Below are positions 9,286 to 17,070 of a DNA stretch of 47,686 bases, in pieces. This DNA comes from an uncultured Prevotella sp. (lineage in GTDB: Bacteria; Bacteroidota; Bacteroidia; Bacteroidales; Bacteroidaceae): positions 1 through 47,686 of the forward strand of contig CAJOFA010000016.1 in NCBI GenBank assembly GCA_905233985.1, in the 5' to 3' direction. The notes under the pieces are model-generated. The model worked only from the letters and a program-made list of their open reading frames with translations, had not been told where the DNA came from and made no database searches. Numbering within the stretch: position 1 is the stretch's first letter; the number at the start of each line of letters is the position of its first letter. A program made the translations under genes and the position numbers.

Positions 9286-10152
9286 CTACTTTAGAAGCGC
9301 CTTGGCTTGCGGTGTCATGTACTGCTTCACCTTGCTGTAAGGCAGGCAGACCTCGGGCATACCCATAGCGTACGGGCCAATCTCATAGGCGCCGTAGGTA
9401 AAGACAACGCCTTTCTCGGTAAGCGCAGGGTCGTTGCCAGGGAAGCCAATTTCGGACGAGAGACCGAATTCGCTGTATTCATCACGCAATTCTTTCTTCA
9501 CCATCTGCAACACCTTGCTCTTGCCGGCCTTGGTGAAGATGTCGTCTAAGGTCAGCAGGCGTTTGTTCTTCAGGTCGAAGGTGAAATAGATGCTCCACGG
9601 CATACCATGAGCTGCGCCAGAAGGATAGTCATAGCCGTCTGAGTATAATGTCACATAGTTCGGCGTATTTGTGTTGACGATGACGCTAGCGAAGATCTGA
9701 TTGCCTATTTCGCCCCATGCCTCTTCAGGGTTGTCCGGGTCGTCAGGTGAAAGGAACTGGCTTGCTTTCACGCGTAACACGGTGTTGATGTCCAACGGCT
9801 TGCCGGCAAATTCCGGTTTTGCCTTTACCTCGTTGAACTTCTGCTTCACCGTCTTGGTATTGACGGGACCGTCCATAGCACCTTCTGCTGCGTCAATGAT
9901 GAGCCACTGGTTCAAGAACTCCATCGCCTCGGCAGGACCGCCAACAACTTTGAGCGTGCTGACGGAGTAATCTTCGCGAGCCTTACCGATGGCGTAGGTT
10001 GGCTCCTGATCGCCACTGTAGTCCATGAGTTTCACGGTTCTATAGAGGGAGTCCTTATAGACCACCGTCTGAAATTCCAGTTTATTCTGCTGCGCCATGC
10101 ATGTCGCTGCGGTTATCAGCAGCATAGCCATTGTCAATACTCTTGCTTTCAT
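9286..10152 (-). CDS. Secreted DUF3298-family protein
   Basis: A 288-residue exported protein (signal peptide ending TCMAQ, about residue 20). The C-terminal half matches the DUF3298/RsiV-like fold: YDYPSGAAHGMPWSIYFTFD, then LLTLDDIF, then a closing ITEKG-like strand region (ALTEKGVVFTYGAYEIGPYAMG). In RsiV-type proteins this region binds a peptidoglycan-related ligand (lysozyme in Bacillus); the role in Bacteroidales is unknown. It lies between a metallo-beta-lactamase-fold gene (32-base gap) and a sensor kinase (39-base gap), so the three may be co-transcribed and it could act in envelope sensing; that is inference. Confidence 0.75.
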   Translation of the reverse strand: MKARVLTMAMLLITAATCMAQQNKLEFQTVVYKDSLYRTVKLMDYSGDQEPTYAIGKAREDYSVSTLKVVGGPAEAMEFLNQWLIIDAAEGAMDGPVNTKTVKQKFNEVKAKPEFAGKPLDINTVLRVKASQFLSPDDPDNPEEAWGEIGNQIFASVIVNTNTPNYVTLYSDGYDYPSGAAHGMPWSIYFTFDLKNKRLLTLDDIFTKAGKSKVLQMVKKELRDEYSEFGLSSEIGFPGNDPALTEKGVVFTYGAYEIGPYAMGMPEVCLPYSKVKQYMTPQAKALLK

Positions 10153-10184
10153 GTGGTATGGTTTTAATTGGTTGTCAGTTCAGA

Positions 10185-10916
10185 TTATTTGTAGTCCCTG
10201 ATGCGGACGTCGATGCCCGAGCCGGCCAGCATCATCGGCACCTTCGCAATGGGCGTGTTGCTGTAGTGGTAGGGGAAGAGCACTTTCGGACGAATAATCT
10301 TGGCAGCATTGATGAGCTGATCAGTCGTCATAGTGTAGGGCTGGTTACAGGGCAGGAAGGCCACATCGATGGGGCCGAGTTCTGCCATCTCGGGAATATC
10401 TTCCGTATCGCCGGCAATATAGATGCGGAAACCGTCGAGAATAAGGATATAGCCGTTGTCACGTCCCTTGGGGTGGAACTGCTCACGTCCAGGCGTGGTG
10501 TTGTAGGCGGGCACAGCCTTCAGCTGAATGTTATCGCTGATATAGACGCTGTCACCGTTGCTGATGGCAAAACCATTGAACCAGCGGTTATAGACACTAG
10601 CAGGTTCGTAGATGATGGTAGCAGGGTGGCGCAGCGAGCCGATGGCCTGAAGGTCGAAGTGATCCTGATGCTCATGCGTGATGAGGATGATGTTCGCCTT
10701 GGGGAACGTGGAGTAATCCGTCATGGGCAAGGCACCGTCGGTGACAGGATCAATCTGAATCTCCGTGCCGTCGAAGTTTATTTCCAAACTGGCGTGCTTG
10801 ATGCACGTGATGGTTACGTTCTTGCCCGTAGGCGTGGTGAACGTGTCGGTCTTGCGCTGTGCGTTGGCAGCAGTAACAACCAACATCACAAGCAGAGTTG
10901 TAAATAGCTTTTTCAT
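10185..10916 (-). CDS. Exported metallo-beta-lactamase-fold hydrolase
   Basis: A 243-residue protein with a signal peptide (MKKLFTTLLVMLVVTAANAQ) and the metal-binding HxHxDH motif in ITHEHQDHFD (about residue 80), with further ligand candidates in YIAGDTEDIPE and PYHYSN. It resembles the UlaG/UPF0173 group of Zn/Mn-dependent hydrolases, which are usually cytoplasmic; here a signal sequence places it in the periplasm. Substrate unknown. Its promoter (10941-10971) faces the trmO promoter and is nearly its mirror image. It is the first gene of a probable three-gene operon. Confidence 0.8.
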   Translation of the reverse strand: MKKLFTTLLVMLVVTAANAQRKTDTFTTPTGKNVTITCIKHASLEINFDGTEIQIDPVTDGALPMTDYSTFPKANIILITHEHQDHFDLQAIGSLRHPATIIYEPASVYNRWFNGFAISNGDSVYISDNIQLKAVPAYNTTPGREQFHPKGRDNGYILILDGFRIYIAGDTEDIPEMAELGPIDVAFLPCNQPYTMTTDQLINAAKIIRPKVLFPYHYSNTPIAKVPMMLAGSGIDVRIRDYK

Positions 10917-10940
10917 CTTTCTTTTAGGGTTTTACGGCTT

Positions 10941-10971
10941 CAAAGGTACGAATAAGTGAGCGAAATACAAA
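10941..10971 (-). promoter_or_regulatory. Promoter of the MBL-fold operon (Bacteroidetes type)
   Basis: On the minus strand, -7 box TACCTTTG (10941-10948) and -33 box TTTG (10968-10971) are separated by 19 bases. The sequence before the -7 box, ACTTATTCG, also occurs in front of rplY and, minus its first two bases, in front of trmO. Predicted start of transcription is about 18 bases before the ATG. Confidence 0.75.
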
Positions 10972-10997
10972 GGGAAAAGGGATTTTTTTGTTTTAAT

Positions 10998-11029
10998 TTT
11001 GGTTTTCTCCTCGCTTATTCGTACCTTTG
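10998..11029 (+). promoter_or_regulatory. Promoter of trmO, nearly touching the start codon
   Basis: TTTG (10998-11001) and TACCTTTG (11022-11029) are spaced by 20 bases. The ATG at 11035 is only six bases from the -7 box, about where transcription should start, so the message is probably leaderless. Confidence 0.75.
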
Positions 11030-11034
11030 AAGCC

Positions 11035-11724
11035 ATGAACATTGAACCGATAGCTTATTTTCGTTCCCTGCTGACGTCGAAGTTTGGCGTTCCACGACAG
11101 GCTGGTATCGTCCGTGAGCTGCGCGGACAGATTGTCTTTGAGCCTGCCTATAGGAATGTTGATGCCTTACGTGGTTTGGAGGACTTTGACTACCTGTGGA
11201 TTATCTGGGGCTTTTCCGAGGATTTAGGGGCAAAGGGCAAGGAGCAAGGGACATTCTCTCCCACCGTGCGTCCACCGTTGCTGGGTGGCAATGAGCGTAA
11301 AGGAGTGTGGGCCACGCGTTCCCCGTTCCGTCCTAATCATCTCGGTTTGTCATCAGTACGTATCGAGCGTATTGAGGACGGCGTTATCCATGTCTTAGGG
11401 GCTGACCTCATGGACGGAACGCCTATTTATGATATCAAACCATATCTGGAGTATGTGGATAGTCACACAGGGGTGCGCAGCGGTTTTGTGGATGAACGGC
11501 AGTGGCAACGCTTGGAGGTGGAGATACCAGAAGAACTGCAACGGCAGTTTACGACCGATGAGCTCAAAGCGCTCATCGCTGTATTAGCCGAAGATCCTCG
11601 TCCGCAGTACCATGACGACCCTCTGCGCATATATGGTATGCCGTTTGCAGGCCGTGACATACGCTTCCGTGTGGAAGGGAAAAGGTTGGAAGTTGTAGAT
11701 GTTCAGTCCTTGGCATCGTCGTAG
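11035..11724 (+). CDS. trmO: TrmO-type tRNA t6A37 methyltransferase
   Basis: TrmO (YaeB/TsaA family) N6-methylates the threonylcarbamoyladenosine at position 37 of ANN-decoding tRNAs using SAM. The 229-residue product has the family core: RQAGIVRELRGQIVF, FDYLWIIWGF, SPTVRPPLLGGNERKGVWATRSPFRPNH in two conserved pieces, SSVRIE, and DGTPIYDIKPYL. The frame is open back to 10999, but I place the start at 11035 because the upstream part overlaps the promoter and the family begins at IEPIAYFRS. A heptamer tract (11226-11250) inserts GAKGKEQG exactly before SPTVRPP. The 3' end overlaps the convergent symporter gene by 22 bases. Confidence 0.92.
   Translation: MNIEPIAYFRSLLTSKFGVPRQAGIVRELRGQIVFEPAYRNVDALRGLEDFDYLWIIWGFSEDLGAKGKEQGTFSPTVRPPLLGGNERKGVWATRSPFRPNHLGLSSVRIERIEDGVIHVLGADLMDGTPIYDIKPYLEYVDSHTGVRSGFVDERQWQRLEVEIPEELQRQFTTDELKALIAVLAEDPRPQYHDDPLRIYGMPFAGRDIRFRVEGKRLEVVDVQSLASS
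11226..11250 (+). repeat. Heptamer tract (GGAGCAA type) in frame in trmO
   Basis: GGGGCAA, AGGGCAA, GGAGCAA, GGGACAT at a 7-base period, read as GAKGKEQGT between the conserved WGFSED and SPTVRPP blocks. It resembles the tract at 315-347. Confidence 0.75.
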
Positions 11725-13064
11725 TCATCCAAGCGGTCACTCCAGAGGTACTTGCGCGTCTCATGGACGATGATGCCGCTGAGGAAGAGCAGCGAGAGCA
11801 GGTTGGGGATTGCCATGAGTGCGTTGGCACAGTCGGCAAATGTCCAGACGATGCTCAGGTTGACGATGCTGCCGATGAACACGGCAGCGATGTAGAACAC
11901 TCGGAACACTTTGACCCAACGCATACCGCCAAGGTACTCCACGGCGCGTTCTCCGTAGTAGCACCAGCCGAGAATGGTAGAAAATGTGAACGTCAATAGT
12001 CCGAACGTCAGTAACGGCGTGCCTAAATAAGGTATCTTTGCGAATGCTTCCTTGGTGAGCACAGTACCGCTGGTAAAATCTATGTCATTGTAAGCTAGTA
12101 CGCTACTGACGATGACCAGTCCGGTCATAGCGCAGATGATCACCGTGTCCCAGAACGTGCCGCTACTACTGACAAGTGCCTGACGAACGGGATTACGTGT
12201 TTTGGCTGCTGCGGCAACGATAGGCGCAGAACCCAGTCCAGACTCATTGCTGAATAGTCCACGGGCTATACCGTAGCGGGCTGCCAGCATAATGGTACTT
12301 CCCAAGAATCCGCCCCCGGCAGCTTCAAGAGAGAAAGCAGACGAGACGATGAGCTTGACTGCCGGCCAGAGGAAATGCCAGTTGATGACGAGGATGATGA
12401 CGCATCCCACGACGTAGAAGAATGCCATGAACGGTACAAGCATCGAACAGACGCGGGCGATGCTCTTGACGCCGCCAAGCACGACGGCAGCCGTCAGCAG
12501 GCAAACGAAAGCACCCGTAATATAAGGAGATATACCGTAGGACTCTTTGGCCAGCATGGAAATGGCATTGGCCTGTACCGTGTTACCGATACCGAACGAG
12601 GCAATGGCAGTGAAAAAGGCGAAGAAAATAGCCACCCACTTCCAGTCTAGTCCGCGCTCCAGCGCATACATCGGACCGCCGAGCATTCGGCCGTCTTCTG
12701 TCTTGACACGGTATTTGATGGCTAACAGCCCCTCAGCATATTTCGTGGCAATGCCGAAGACGCCTGTCAGCCAGCACCACAACACGGCACCCGGTCCGCC
12801 CAGCGCGACAGCGGTGGCCACACCGATGATGTTGCCTGTACCGATGGTGGCAGCCAGTGCGGTGGCTAATGATGCAAATTGCGAAACGTCACCGCTGGCA
12901 CCGGCATCACGCTTTACAGAGAGGCGGATGGCTGTGAAGATACGTAGCTGCGGAAAGCGCAGCCGTATGGTCAGAAACAAGTGCGTTCCGAGCAGCAGGA
13001 TAATCATGGGCCAACCCCACAGGTAATCGCTGCAAAGTGTCAGTATGTCGTTCAGTCTATCCAT
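11703..13064 (-). CDS. Sodium:alanine/glycine symporter (AGCS family)
   Basis: A 453-residue inner-membrane transporter of the AGCS family, which imports alanine or glycine with Na+ (or H+). Around ten hydrophobic helices are visible. Family signatures are ATIGTGNIIGVATAVALGGPGAVLW in two parts near residues 70-95, and NESGLGSAPIVAAAA near residue 275. Length is normal for the family. Its start codon overlaps the end of the DUF4230 gene upstream by 8 bases, so it is the third gene of a translationally linked operon. The 3' end overlaps trmO by 22 bases on the other strand. Substrate choice between Ala and Gly cannot be settled by eye. Confidence 0.92.
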   Translation of the reverse strand: MDRLNDILTLCSDYLWGWPMIILLLGTHLFLTIRLRFPQLRIFTAIRLSVKRDAGASGDVSQFASLATALAATIGTGNIIGVATAVALGGPGAVLWCWLTGVFGIATKYAEGLLAIKYRVKTEDGRMLGGPMYALERGLDWKWVAIFFAFFTAIASFGIGNTVQANAISMLAKESYGISPYITGAFVCLLTAAVVLGGVKSIARVCSMLVPFMAFFYVVGCVIILVINWHFLWPAVKLIVSSAFSLEAAGGGFLGSTIMLAARYGIARGLFSNESGLGSAPIVAAAAKTRNPVRQALVSSSGTFWDTVIICAMTGLVIVSSVLAYNDIDFTSGTVLTKEAFAKIPYLGTPLLTFGLLTFTFSTILGWCYYGERAVEYLGGMRWVKVFRVFYIAAVFIGSIVNLSIVWTFADCANALMAIPNLLSLLFLSGIIVHETRKYLWSDRLDDYDDAKD

Positions 13065-13686
13065 CTATTTTGATGTCTGTGTTTTCAAATCCCATAGCAC
13101 GCAGGATAACGCGTATCTGTGTCTTGGCGTTGTCCTCGGCACGGCTGATGTTATTCGGTGTCATGCACTGCCGCAGCATCTTCTGCCGAGCCCGTTGGTA
13201 GAGTTCTTCACGGTCGGCACCGCTCCACGAGCCTTCACTGATGAACGAGCGGGTGCGTGCCTCGTCGATGAAATTATCGTCAAGCAGCTTGATGGCAGGT
13301 AGCTGCACACATAGTGTGTCGCCTCGCGTATAGATACGGTCGCGGTCCATGCGGCTCATGTCGATGCCTAAGCGTAGCGTACCGTAGTAGATGCGCACGA
13401 GCTTGTCGTCGATGAAGAGTCCGTCGCGTACGGTGTCCACCATCTCCTCGTCGGCTATTGACAGGAATTCCCATTGTCCGATTTCCTGCAGCGATGTAAT
13501 CTGCTCGGGCGTGACGTGTATGCCGTTGCTGCTGATGCCTATCTCCAGTTTGTTGTCGGTTACTGTATTATATAATAGGTACGCGCGCGTAGCGAGGAAT
13601 ACTGCCACGAGCAGCACGACAGCCCCCGCGATGGCAGCGATAATCAGTATTCTTACGTTCTTCTTTTCCATCTTTCCCTCCTTCAT
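13057..13686 (-). CDS. DUF4230 membrane-anchored protein
   Basis: A 209-residue DUF4230 protein of unknown function. One N-terminal transmembrane helix (about residues 12-35, ILIIAAIAGAVVLLVAVFLA) anchors it, with the rest outside the cytoplasm. Conserved DUF4230 features are the early strand ITSLQEIGQWEFLSI, YYGTLRLGIDMSRM, the LCVQLPAIKLLDD strand and a C-terminal helix with ARQKMLRQCMTP. The start ATG overlaps the stop of the second DUF4230 gene (ATGA), and its own end overlaps the symporter start. A downstream ATG at 13671 is an alternative start. Confidence 0.82.
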   Translation of the reverse strand: MKEGKMEKKNVRILIIAAIAGAVVLLVAVFLATRAYLLYNTVTDNKLEIGISSNGIHVTPEQITSLQEIGQWEFLSIADEEMVDTVRDGLFIDDKLVRIYYGTLRLGIDMSRMDRDRIYTRGDTLCVQLPAIKLLDDNFIDEARTRSFISEGSWSGADREELYQRARQKMLRQCMTPNNISRAEDNAKTQIRVILRAMGFENTDIKIDG

Positions 13687-14363
13687 CTTTCGTCATTCCT
13701 TTCCACGATGCGATGCCAGTCGTCGGCATCGAAGTCCTTACGGTAGCTGATGGTGATGTCCTCTTCGCGGTAGCCCATCTGCTCAATCAGCGGTATGAGG
13801 ATGCGGGCAGCATTCTCGCGTGCCATGTTGATAATGCCCGTCTGCGGCACATTGGCGATGATGGCTTCGCGTCCCTGACGTTCGAAGTTCGTCATCTCCT
13901 CGTCGGTGAAGTTGGAGCGGAAGAACGATACCTGCTGCTGTATCTCATGTTGGTCAATCCTTGTGCTGGTCAGTGCCACTCGTGGGTCGGGAAGCGTGAT
14001 GATAATCTTCCGGCCCATGCGATGCACGTTCTGCTCCGTGAAACGCCCGAAGTCAATGTAAGCCTTCATCGTGGCGTTCATCGGAATGGCAATCTTACGC
14101 TTGCTGAAAGGCAACTCCCAGCGGTGGTCTTCACCGACAATGCGTCCGTTGAGGCGCAGCACGTCGTCGTGCGTCACAATCTTATGCACCTGCATCTCGG
14201 CGGTGTAGAGCCGCGAGCACCTGCTGATTTGTGTCACAAGCACCAACGTTGTGTCCACAGGCGGCTGCTTCTCTTTGTGCTGGCGCTTGCCGCCACATGC
14301 GGCAATGGTAGTCAGTATCGCAATCGCTACAGCCATCACAGCTATGGTCTTTCTATTCTTCAT
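13683..14363 (-). CDS. DUF4230 lipoprotein-like paralogue
   Basis: A 226-residue second DUF4230 protein. The N-terminus is a lipoprotein signal (AILTTIAACGG, Cys about residue 23), so it is probably lipid-anchored. It shares the DUF4230 layout with its neighbour: LVTQISRCSRLYTAEM, a central strand KAYIDFGRF, KIIITLPDPRV and a C-terminal helix ending in GYREEDITISY. The pair probably arose by duplication, with anchors that differ (lipid versus helix). It is first in the operon, with a -7 box at 14399-14406. Confidence 0.8.
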   Translation of the reverse strand: MKNRKTIAVMAVAIAILTTIAACGGKRQHKEKQPPVDTTLVLVTQISRCSRLYTAEMQVHKIVTHDDVLRLNGRIVGEDHRWELPFSKRKIAIPMNATMKAYIDFGRFTEQNVHRMGRKIIITLPDPRVALTSTRIDQHEIQQQVSFFRSNFTDEEMTNFERQGREAIIANVPQTGIINMARENAARILIPLIEQMGYREEDITISYRKDFDADDWHRIVERNDER

Positions 14364-14398
14364 ATTTCATTCTTCGGCCTTCATTGATAAAGATGCTG

Positions 14399-14406
14399 CA
14401 AATATA
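14399..14406 (-). promoter_or_regulatory. -7 box of the DUF4230-symporter operon
   Basis: TATATTTG on the minus strand, 36 bases before the ATG of the first DUF4230 gene. I see no good -33 box at the expected distance. Confidence 0.5.
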
Positions 14407-14458
14407 GTAAAAAAATGGCTGTTCGCTGAAAAAAAAGACAACTTTTTCATCGATTGTT

Positions 14459-14485
14459 AAACTTTTCTGCCTCTATCGCGTCAAA
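14459..14485 (+). promoter_or_regulatory. Candidate ECF-sigma promoter, DUF4890 gene
   Basis: AAACTTTT (14459-14466), 12 bases, CGTCAAA (14479-14485). The same two blocks with the same spacing precede the outer-membrane barrel gene (34458-34484). AAC plus CGTC blocks are typical of extracytoplasmic-function sigma promoters. No TAnnTTTG box is seen before this gene. Confidence 0.55.
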
Positions 14486-14547
14486 TTGATAGTTGCAACT
14501 TACAAGAAATAAAAAAAGTAGAACCCATTTAAAAAGATTAACGAACA

Positions 14548-15048
14548 ATGAAAAGGATAATTATTGCGCTCGCTGCGCTCTTCACCATCGCCACAACCAG
14601 TATGGCACAGACAGACAACACTCGTCGTGAACGTCCCTCCAAAGAAGAAATGGCCAAACAACGCACCGAGGCCATGGTCAAACAATACGAATTGAACGAC
14701 GACCAGCAGGCTAAGTTGCTGGAACTGAATACTAAGTATGCTGAGAAGTTACCTCCCATGTTTATGCGTCGTCATCATGGTCCGCGTCCTGAACGTGTAC
14801 GTCCTGAAGGAGTAACTCCTGACAACAATGTCAAGCACGCACCGCGTATGGAGATGAACTCTGACTTCGAGCAGAAACGTAAGGAAATGAAAGAGGCACA
14901 GGAAGCTTACGACAACGAGCTGAAGGGAATCATGACCGAGGAGCAGTTCAAGAAATATCAGGAAGAGTCGCAGAAGATGCGTCGTGGTCCCCGCGGTCCT
15001 CAAGGTCCTCGTGGTAATCATGGTCCCCGTCCTGAAATGCGCAGATAA
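14548..15048 (+). CDS. Spy/CpxP-like periplasmic protein (DUF4890)
   Basis: A 166-residue exported protein: signal peptide to about residue 21 (IATTSMAQ), then charged helical segments resembling the LTxxQ-type periplasmic chaperones (YELNDDQQAKLLELNTKYAEKLPP and MTEEQFKKYQEE, each half of a Spy-like hairpin), and an Arg/Gly/Pro-rich tail (RRGPRGPQGPRGNHGPRP). DUF4890 proteins are common in Bacteroidales and lack a defined role. An ECF-type promoter candidate upstream fits an envelope-stress response. It is monocistronic, with a strong terminator at 15165-15197. Confidence 0.78.
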   Translation: MKRIIIALAALFTIATTSMAQTDNTRRERPSKEEMAKQRTEAMVKQYELNDDQQAKLLELNTKYAEKLPPMFMRRHHGPRPERVRPEGVTPDNNVKHAPRMEMNSDFEQKRKEMKEAQEAYDNELKGIMTEEQFKKYQEESQKMRRGPRGPQGPRGNHGPRPEMRR

Positions 15049-15164
15049 CAACAGAACCACATCAAAAACATAATTTTATATAATTAAATTCTCTGGAGAC
15101 ATGCGTGTCTCACAATAGTTACAGTTTTTTAGGTTTTAAGGATTAGGTTTTGTGATAACTAAAG

Positions 15165-15197
15165 GCCTGCCGCACGTGTTGCGGCGGGCTTTTTTTG
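15165..15197 (+). terminator. Rho-independent terminator after the DUF4890 gene
   Basis: Arms GCCTGCCGCA (15165-15174) and TGCGGCGGGC (15180-15189) pair over ten bases, with a 5-base loop followed by seven T. Confidence 0.9.
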
Positions 15198-15205
15198 TCG
15201 AAATG

Positions 15206-15237
15206 CTTGGCGGTTTCCGAAATAATGTTTATCTTTG
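15206..15237 (+). promoter_or_regulatory. Promoter of the S66 peptidase gene
   Basis: CTTG (15206-15209) and TTATCTTTG ending at 15237 (TATCTTTG as -7) are spaced by 20 bases. The spacer TTTCCGAAATAAT closely resembles that of the first ROK promoter. Confidence 0.7.
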
Positions 15238-15281
15238 TCGCACCATTGGAGCAAAACAGAAACAGAAAACAAGAAATAAAT

Positions 15282-16397
15282 ATGATGATATACCTGAAAC
15301 GATGGATGTTGGCCGCCATTCTGGTTTGCGGTCAGAGCAGCGTGATGATGGCGAATCTTCCCCAATGGGAGAATATTCATTTCTTTCCCTTGGAGGAGTC
15401 GGAGGGGGCGTTTCCTTTCTCTCTTTTGAGCATCAAGCCTGACTACCTGAAGGCTGGTGACAAGGTTGCACTCATTTCGCCATCCTATTTCACGCCGATG
15501 GATAATGTGCTGAAGACTGCCGACGTGCTGCGCTCTTGGGGGTTGATACCCGTCATTGGCCCGAACGTGGGAAAGGTCGTGGTCGGACAATATGCTGGAA
15601 CAGTTGCCGAGCGTGTCAGCGACATCCGCTGGGCACTCAGCGACCCGAGCATCAAGGCCATCATCTGCAATCGTGGCGGATATGGTTCTATCCAGATGAT
15701 TGACTGGTTGCCACTCGCCGAGTTGAAAGCTTTTCCAAAGTGGATGGTGGGATTCAGCGACATCTCAACCTTCCACGGACTATGGAACAACGCAGGAGTG
15801 ATGAGCATACACGGTACCATGAGCTCATTCTTGGCCAAGGGTGGAACGGATGCGACCAGTACGCTGATGCGTGACCTGCTCATGGGGCAGGTGCCTCGTT
15901 ATGAATTGCCTGCACATCCCCAGAATATCCAAGGCAAAGCCAGTGGTGTGCTGGTGGGCGGGAATCTCTGCACGATAGCACCCAATGTCGGTTCGCAGGC
16001 CGATGCTACCAAAAAGCGTGACATCATCCTGTTTATAGAAGAGGTAGAGGAACCCATGCGTAATGTTGACCGCCAGATGCGTATCCTTCAGATGAACGGC
16101 GTGTTAGACCGCTGTAAAGGCATTATCTTGGGCGAGTTTACCGACTGTGGCACAGATTTCACCTATGAGAGTGTAGAGGCAATGCTTAACGAGATGCTAA
16201 GAGAGTACCACATTCCCGTGCTTTGCGGCTTTCCGGGAGGTCATGGTGATGTGAATCTTCCGCTGGTAATGGGTGCTCCTGTCACCATTGACGTCCGCAA
16301 TGACGGCGCAACCCTGCAGTTTGACATTGAAGGCACCCAGCGCGTGGTAAATACTGCTGACATCGTTGCGCCATCGTCTCCGAATGATGCGTTGTGA
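15282..16397 (+). CDS. S66-family LD-carboxypeptidase
   Basis: A 371-residue serine peptidase of family S66 (LdcA/MccF), which removes the terminal D-alanine from murein tetrapeptides during peptidoglycan recycling, or cleaves related amides. The start of the fold is KAGDKVALISPS; the nucleophile Ser is in CNRGGYGSIQMIDWL; FSDIS, HGTMSS, GGNL and IILGEF follow; the catalytic His is in FPGGHGDVNLPLVMG. An N-terminal hydrophobic stretch (MLAAILVCGQSSVMM) suggests export. I start at the first ATG of the pair at 15282, downstream of the promoter. A decayed palindromic insert (15387-15411) lies just before the catalytic fold. Confidence 0.88.
   Translation: MMIYLKRWMLAAILVCGQSSVMMANLPQWENIHFFPLEESEGAFPFSLLSIKPDYLKAGDKVALISPSYFTPMDNVLKTADVLRSWGLIPVIGPNVGKVVVGQYAGTVAERVSDIRWALSDPSIKAIICNRGGYGSIQMIDWLPLAELKAFPKWMVGFSDISTFHGLWNNAGVMSIHGTMSSFLAKGGTDATSTLMRDLLMGQVPRYELPAHPQNIQGKASGVLVGGNLCTIAPNVGSQADATKKRDIILFIEEVEEPMRNVDRQMRILQMNGVLDRCKGIILGEFTDCGTDFTYESVEAMLNEMLREYHIPVLCGFPGGHGDVNLPLVMGAPVTIDVRNDGATLQFDIEGTQRVVNTADIVAPSSPNDAL
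15387..15411 (+). repeat. Decayed palindromic G-tract insert in the S66 gene
   Basis: CCCTTGGAGGAGTCGGAGGG resembles the inserts at 3456-3491 and 6001-6034 with mismatches. It encodes the Leu/Glu/Gly stretch between the signal region and KAGDKVALISPS. Confidence 0.5.
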
Positions 16398-16444
16398 AAG
16401 ACTCACTCAGAGCCACGTCTTTCGTAATTATTTCTGTATTTCTT

Positions 16445-16475
16445 TTTGCTGTTTCGGAAAATATGCTTATCTTTG
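16445..16475 (+). promoter_or_regulatory. Promoter of the DUF4738 lipoprotein gene
   Basis: TTTG (16445-16448), 19 bases, TATCTTTG (16468-16475). The ATG follows after 26 bases. Confidence 0.7.
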
Positions 16476-16501
16476 CAAAAGAAAACTAAAAGGCATTTGA
16501 T

Positions 16502-17062
16502 ATGAGAAAACTATTTTTATGGATGCTTGTGGTGGCGCTTGTTGGCGTCGTGGCTGCGTGCAGCAACAAGAAAAAGAGCAATGACATTATTACTACGAAA
16601 TATGTGAAGCCGAAACCGCAAGGTCCTATCAGTCTGGAAAATACCAGTGTGACCAAAGAGTTCAAGTGGGCTGACCGTAACTACTCGTGTCTCGTAGAGC
16701 GCACGGCAGACGACTCGCTGCCTATGGTGAAGGACGAGATTGGTCAGCAGTTCGTGGATAATCGTATCAAGGTGACCATCACACGTGCCGACGGCTCCAC
16801 GTTCTTTCAGCGTGTGTTTACCAAGAAGGACTTTAGTTCCCAGCTTGACGATGACTATCGCGAGACGGGTATTCTTGAAGGGTTGGTGTTTGTGGATGTA
16901 GAGCCTAATGAGGTACGTTTTGCCGCCAGCGTCAATCATCCGCAGACCGATGAGTATATCCCGCTTGTCGTAACCGTCAATCGTACTGGTGGCGTCAATA
17001 TTGCACGCGACACGCAAATGGATACCAACGGCGGGGAATCCGAAACGCAGGAAGAAGAGTAA
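16502..17062 (+). CDS. DUF4738 lipoprotein
   Basis: A 186-residue protein with a lipoprotein signal (LVGVVAACSNKKK, Cys about residue 20) and an all-beta-looking body typical of DUF4738: KEFKWADRNYSCLVERTADDSLPMV in two parts, KVTITRADGSTFFQRVFTKKDF, EVRFAASVNHPQTDEYIPLVV. The tail is acidic (GGESETQEEE). Role unknown. It has its own promoter and runs towards the HAD phosphatase gene. Confidence 0.75.
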   Translation: MRKLFLWMLVVALVGVVAACSNKKKSNDIITTKYVKPKPQGPISLENTSVTKEFKWADRNYSCLVERTADDSLPMVKDEIGQQFVDNRIKVTITRADGSTFFQRVFTKKDFSSQLDDDYRETGILEGLVFVDVEPNEVRFAASVNHPQTDEYIPLVVTVNRTGGVNIARDTQMDTNGGESETQEEE

Positions 17063-17070
17063 AACTGTTG

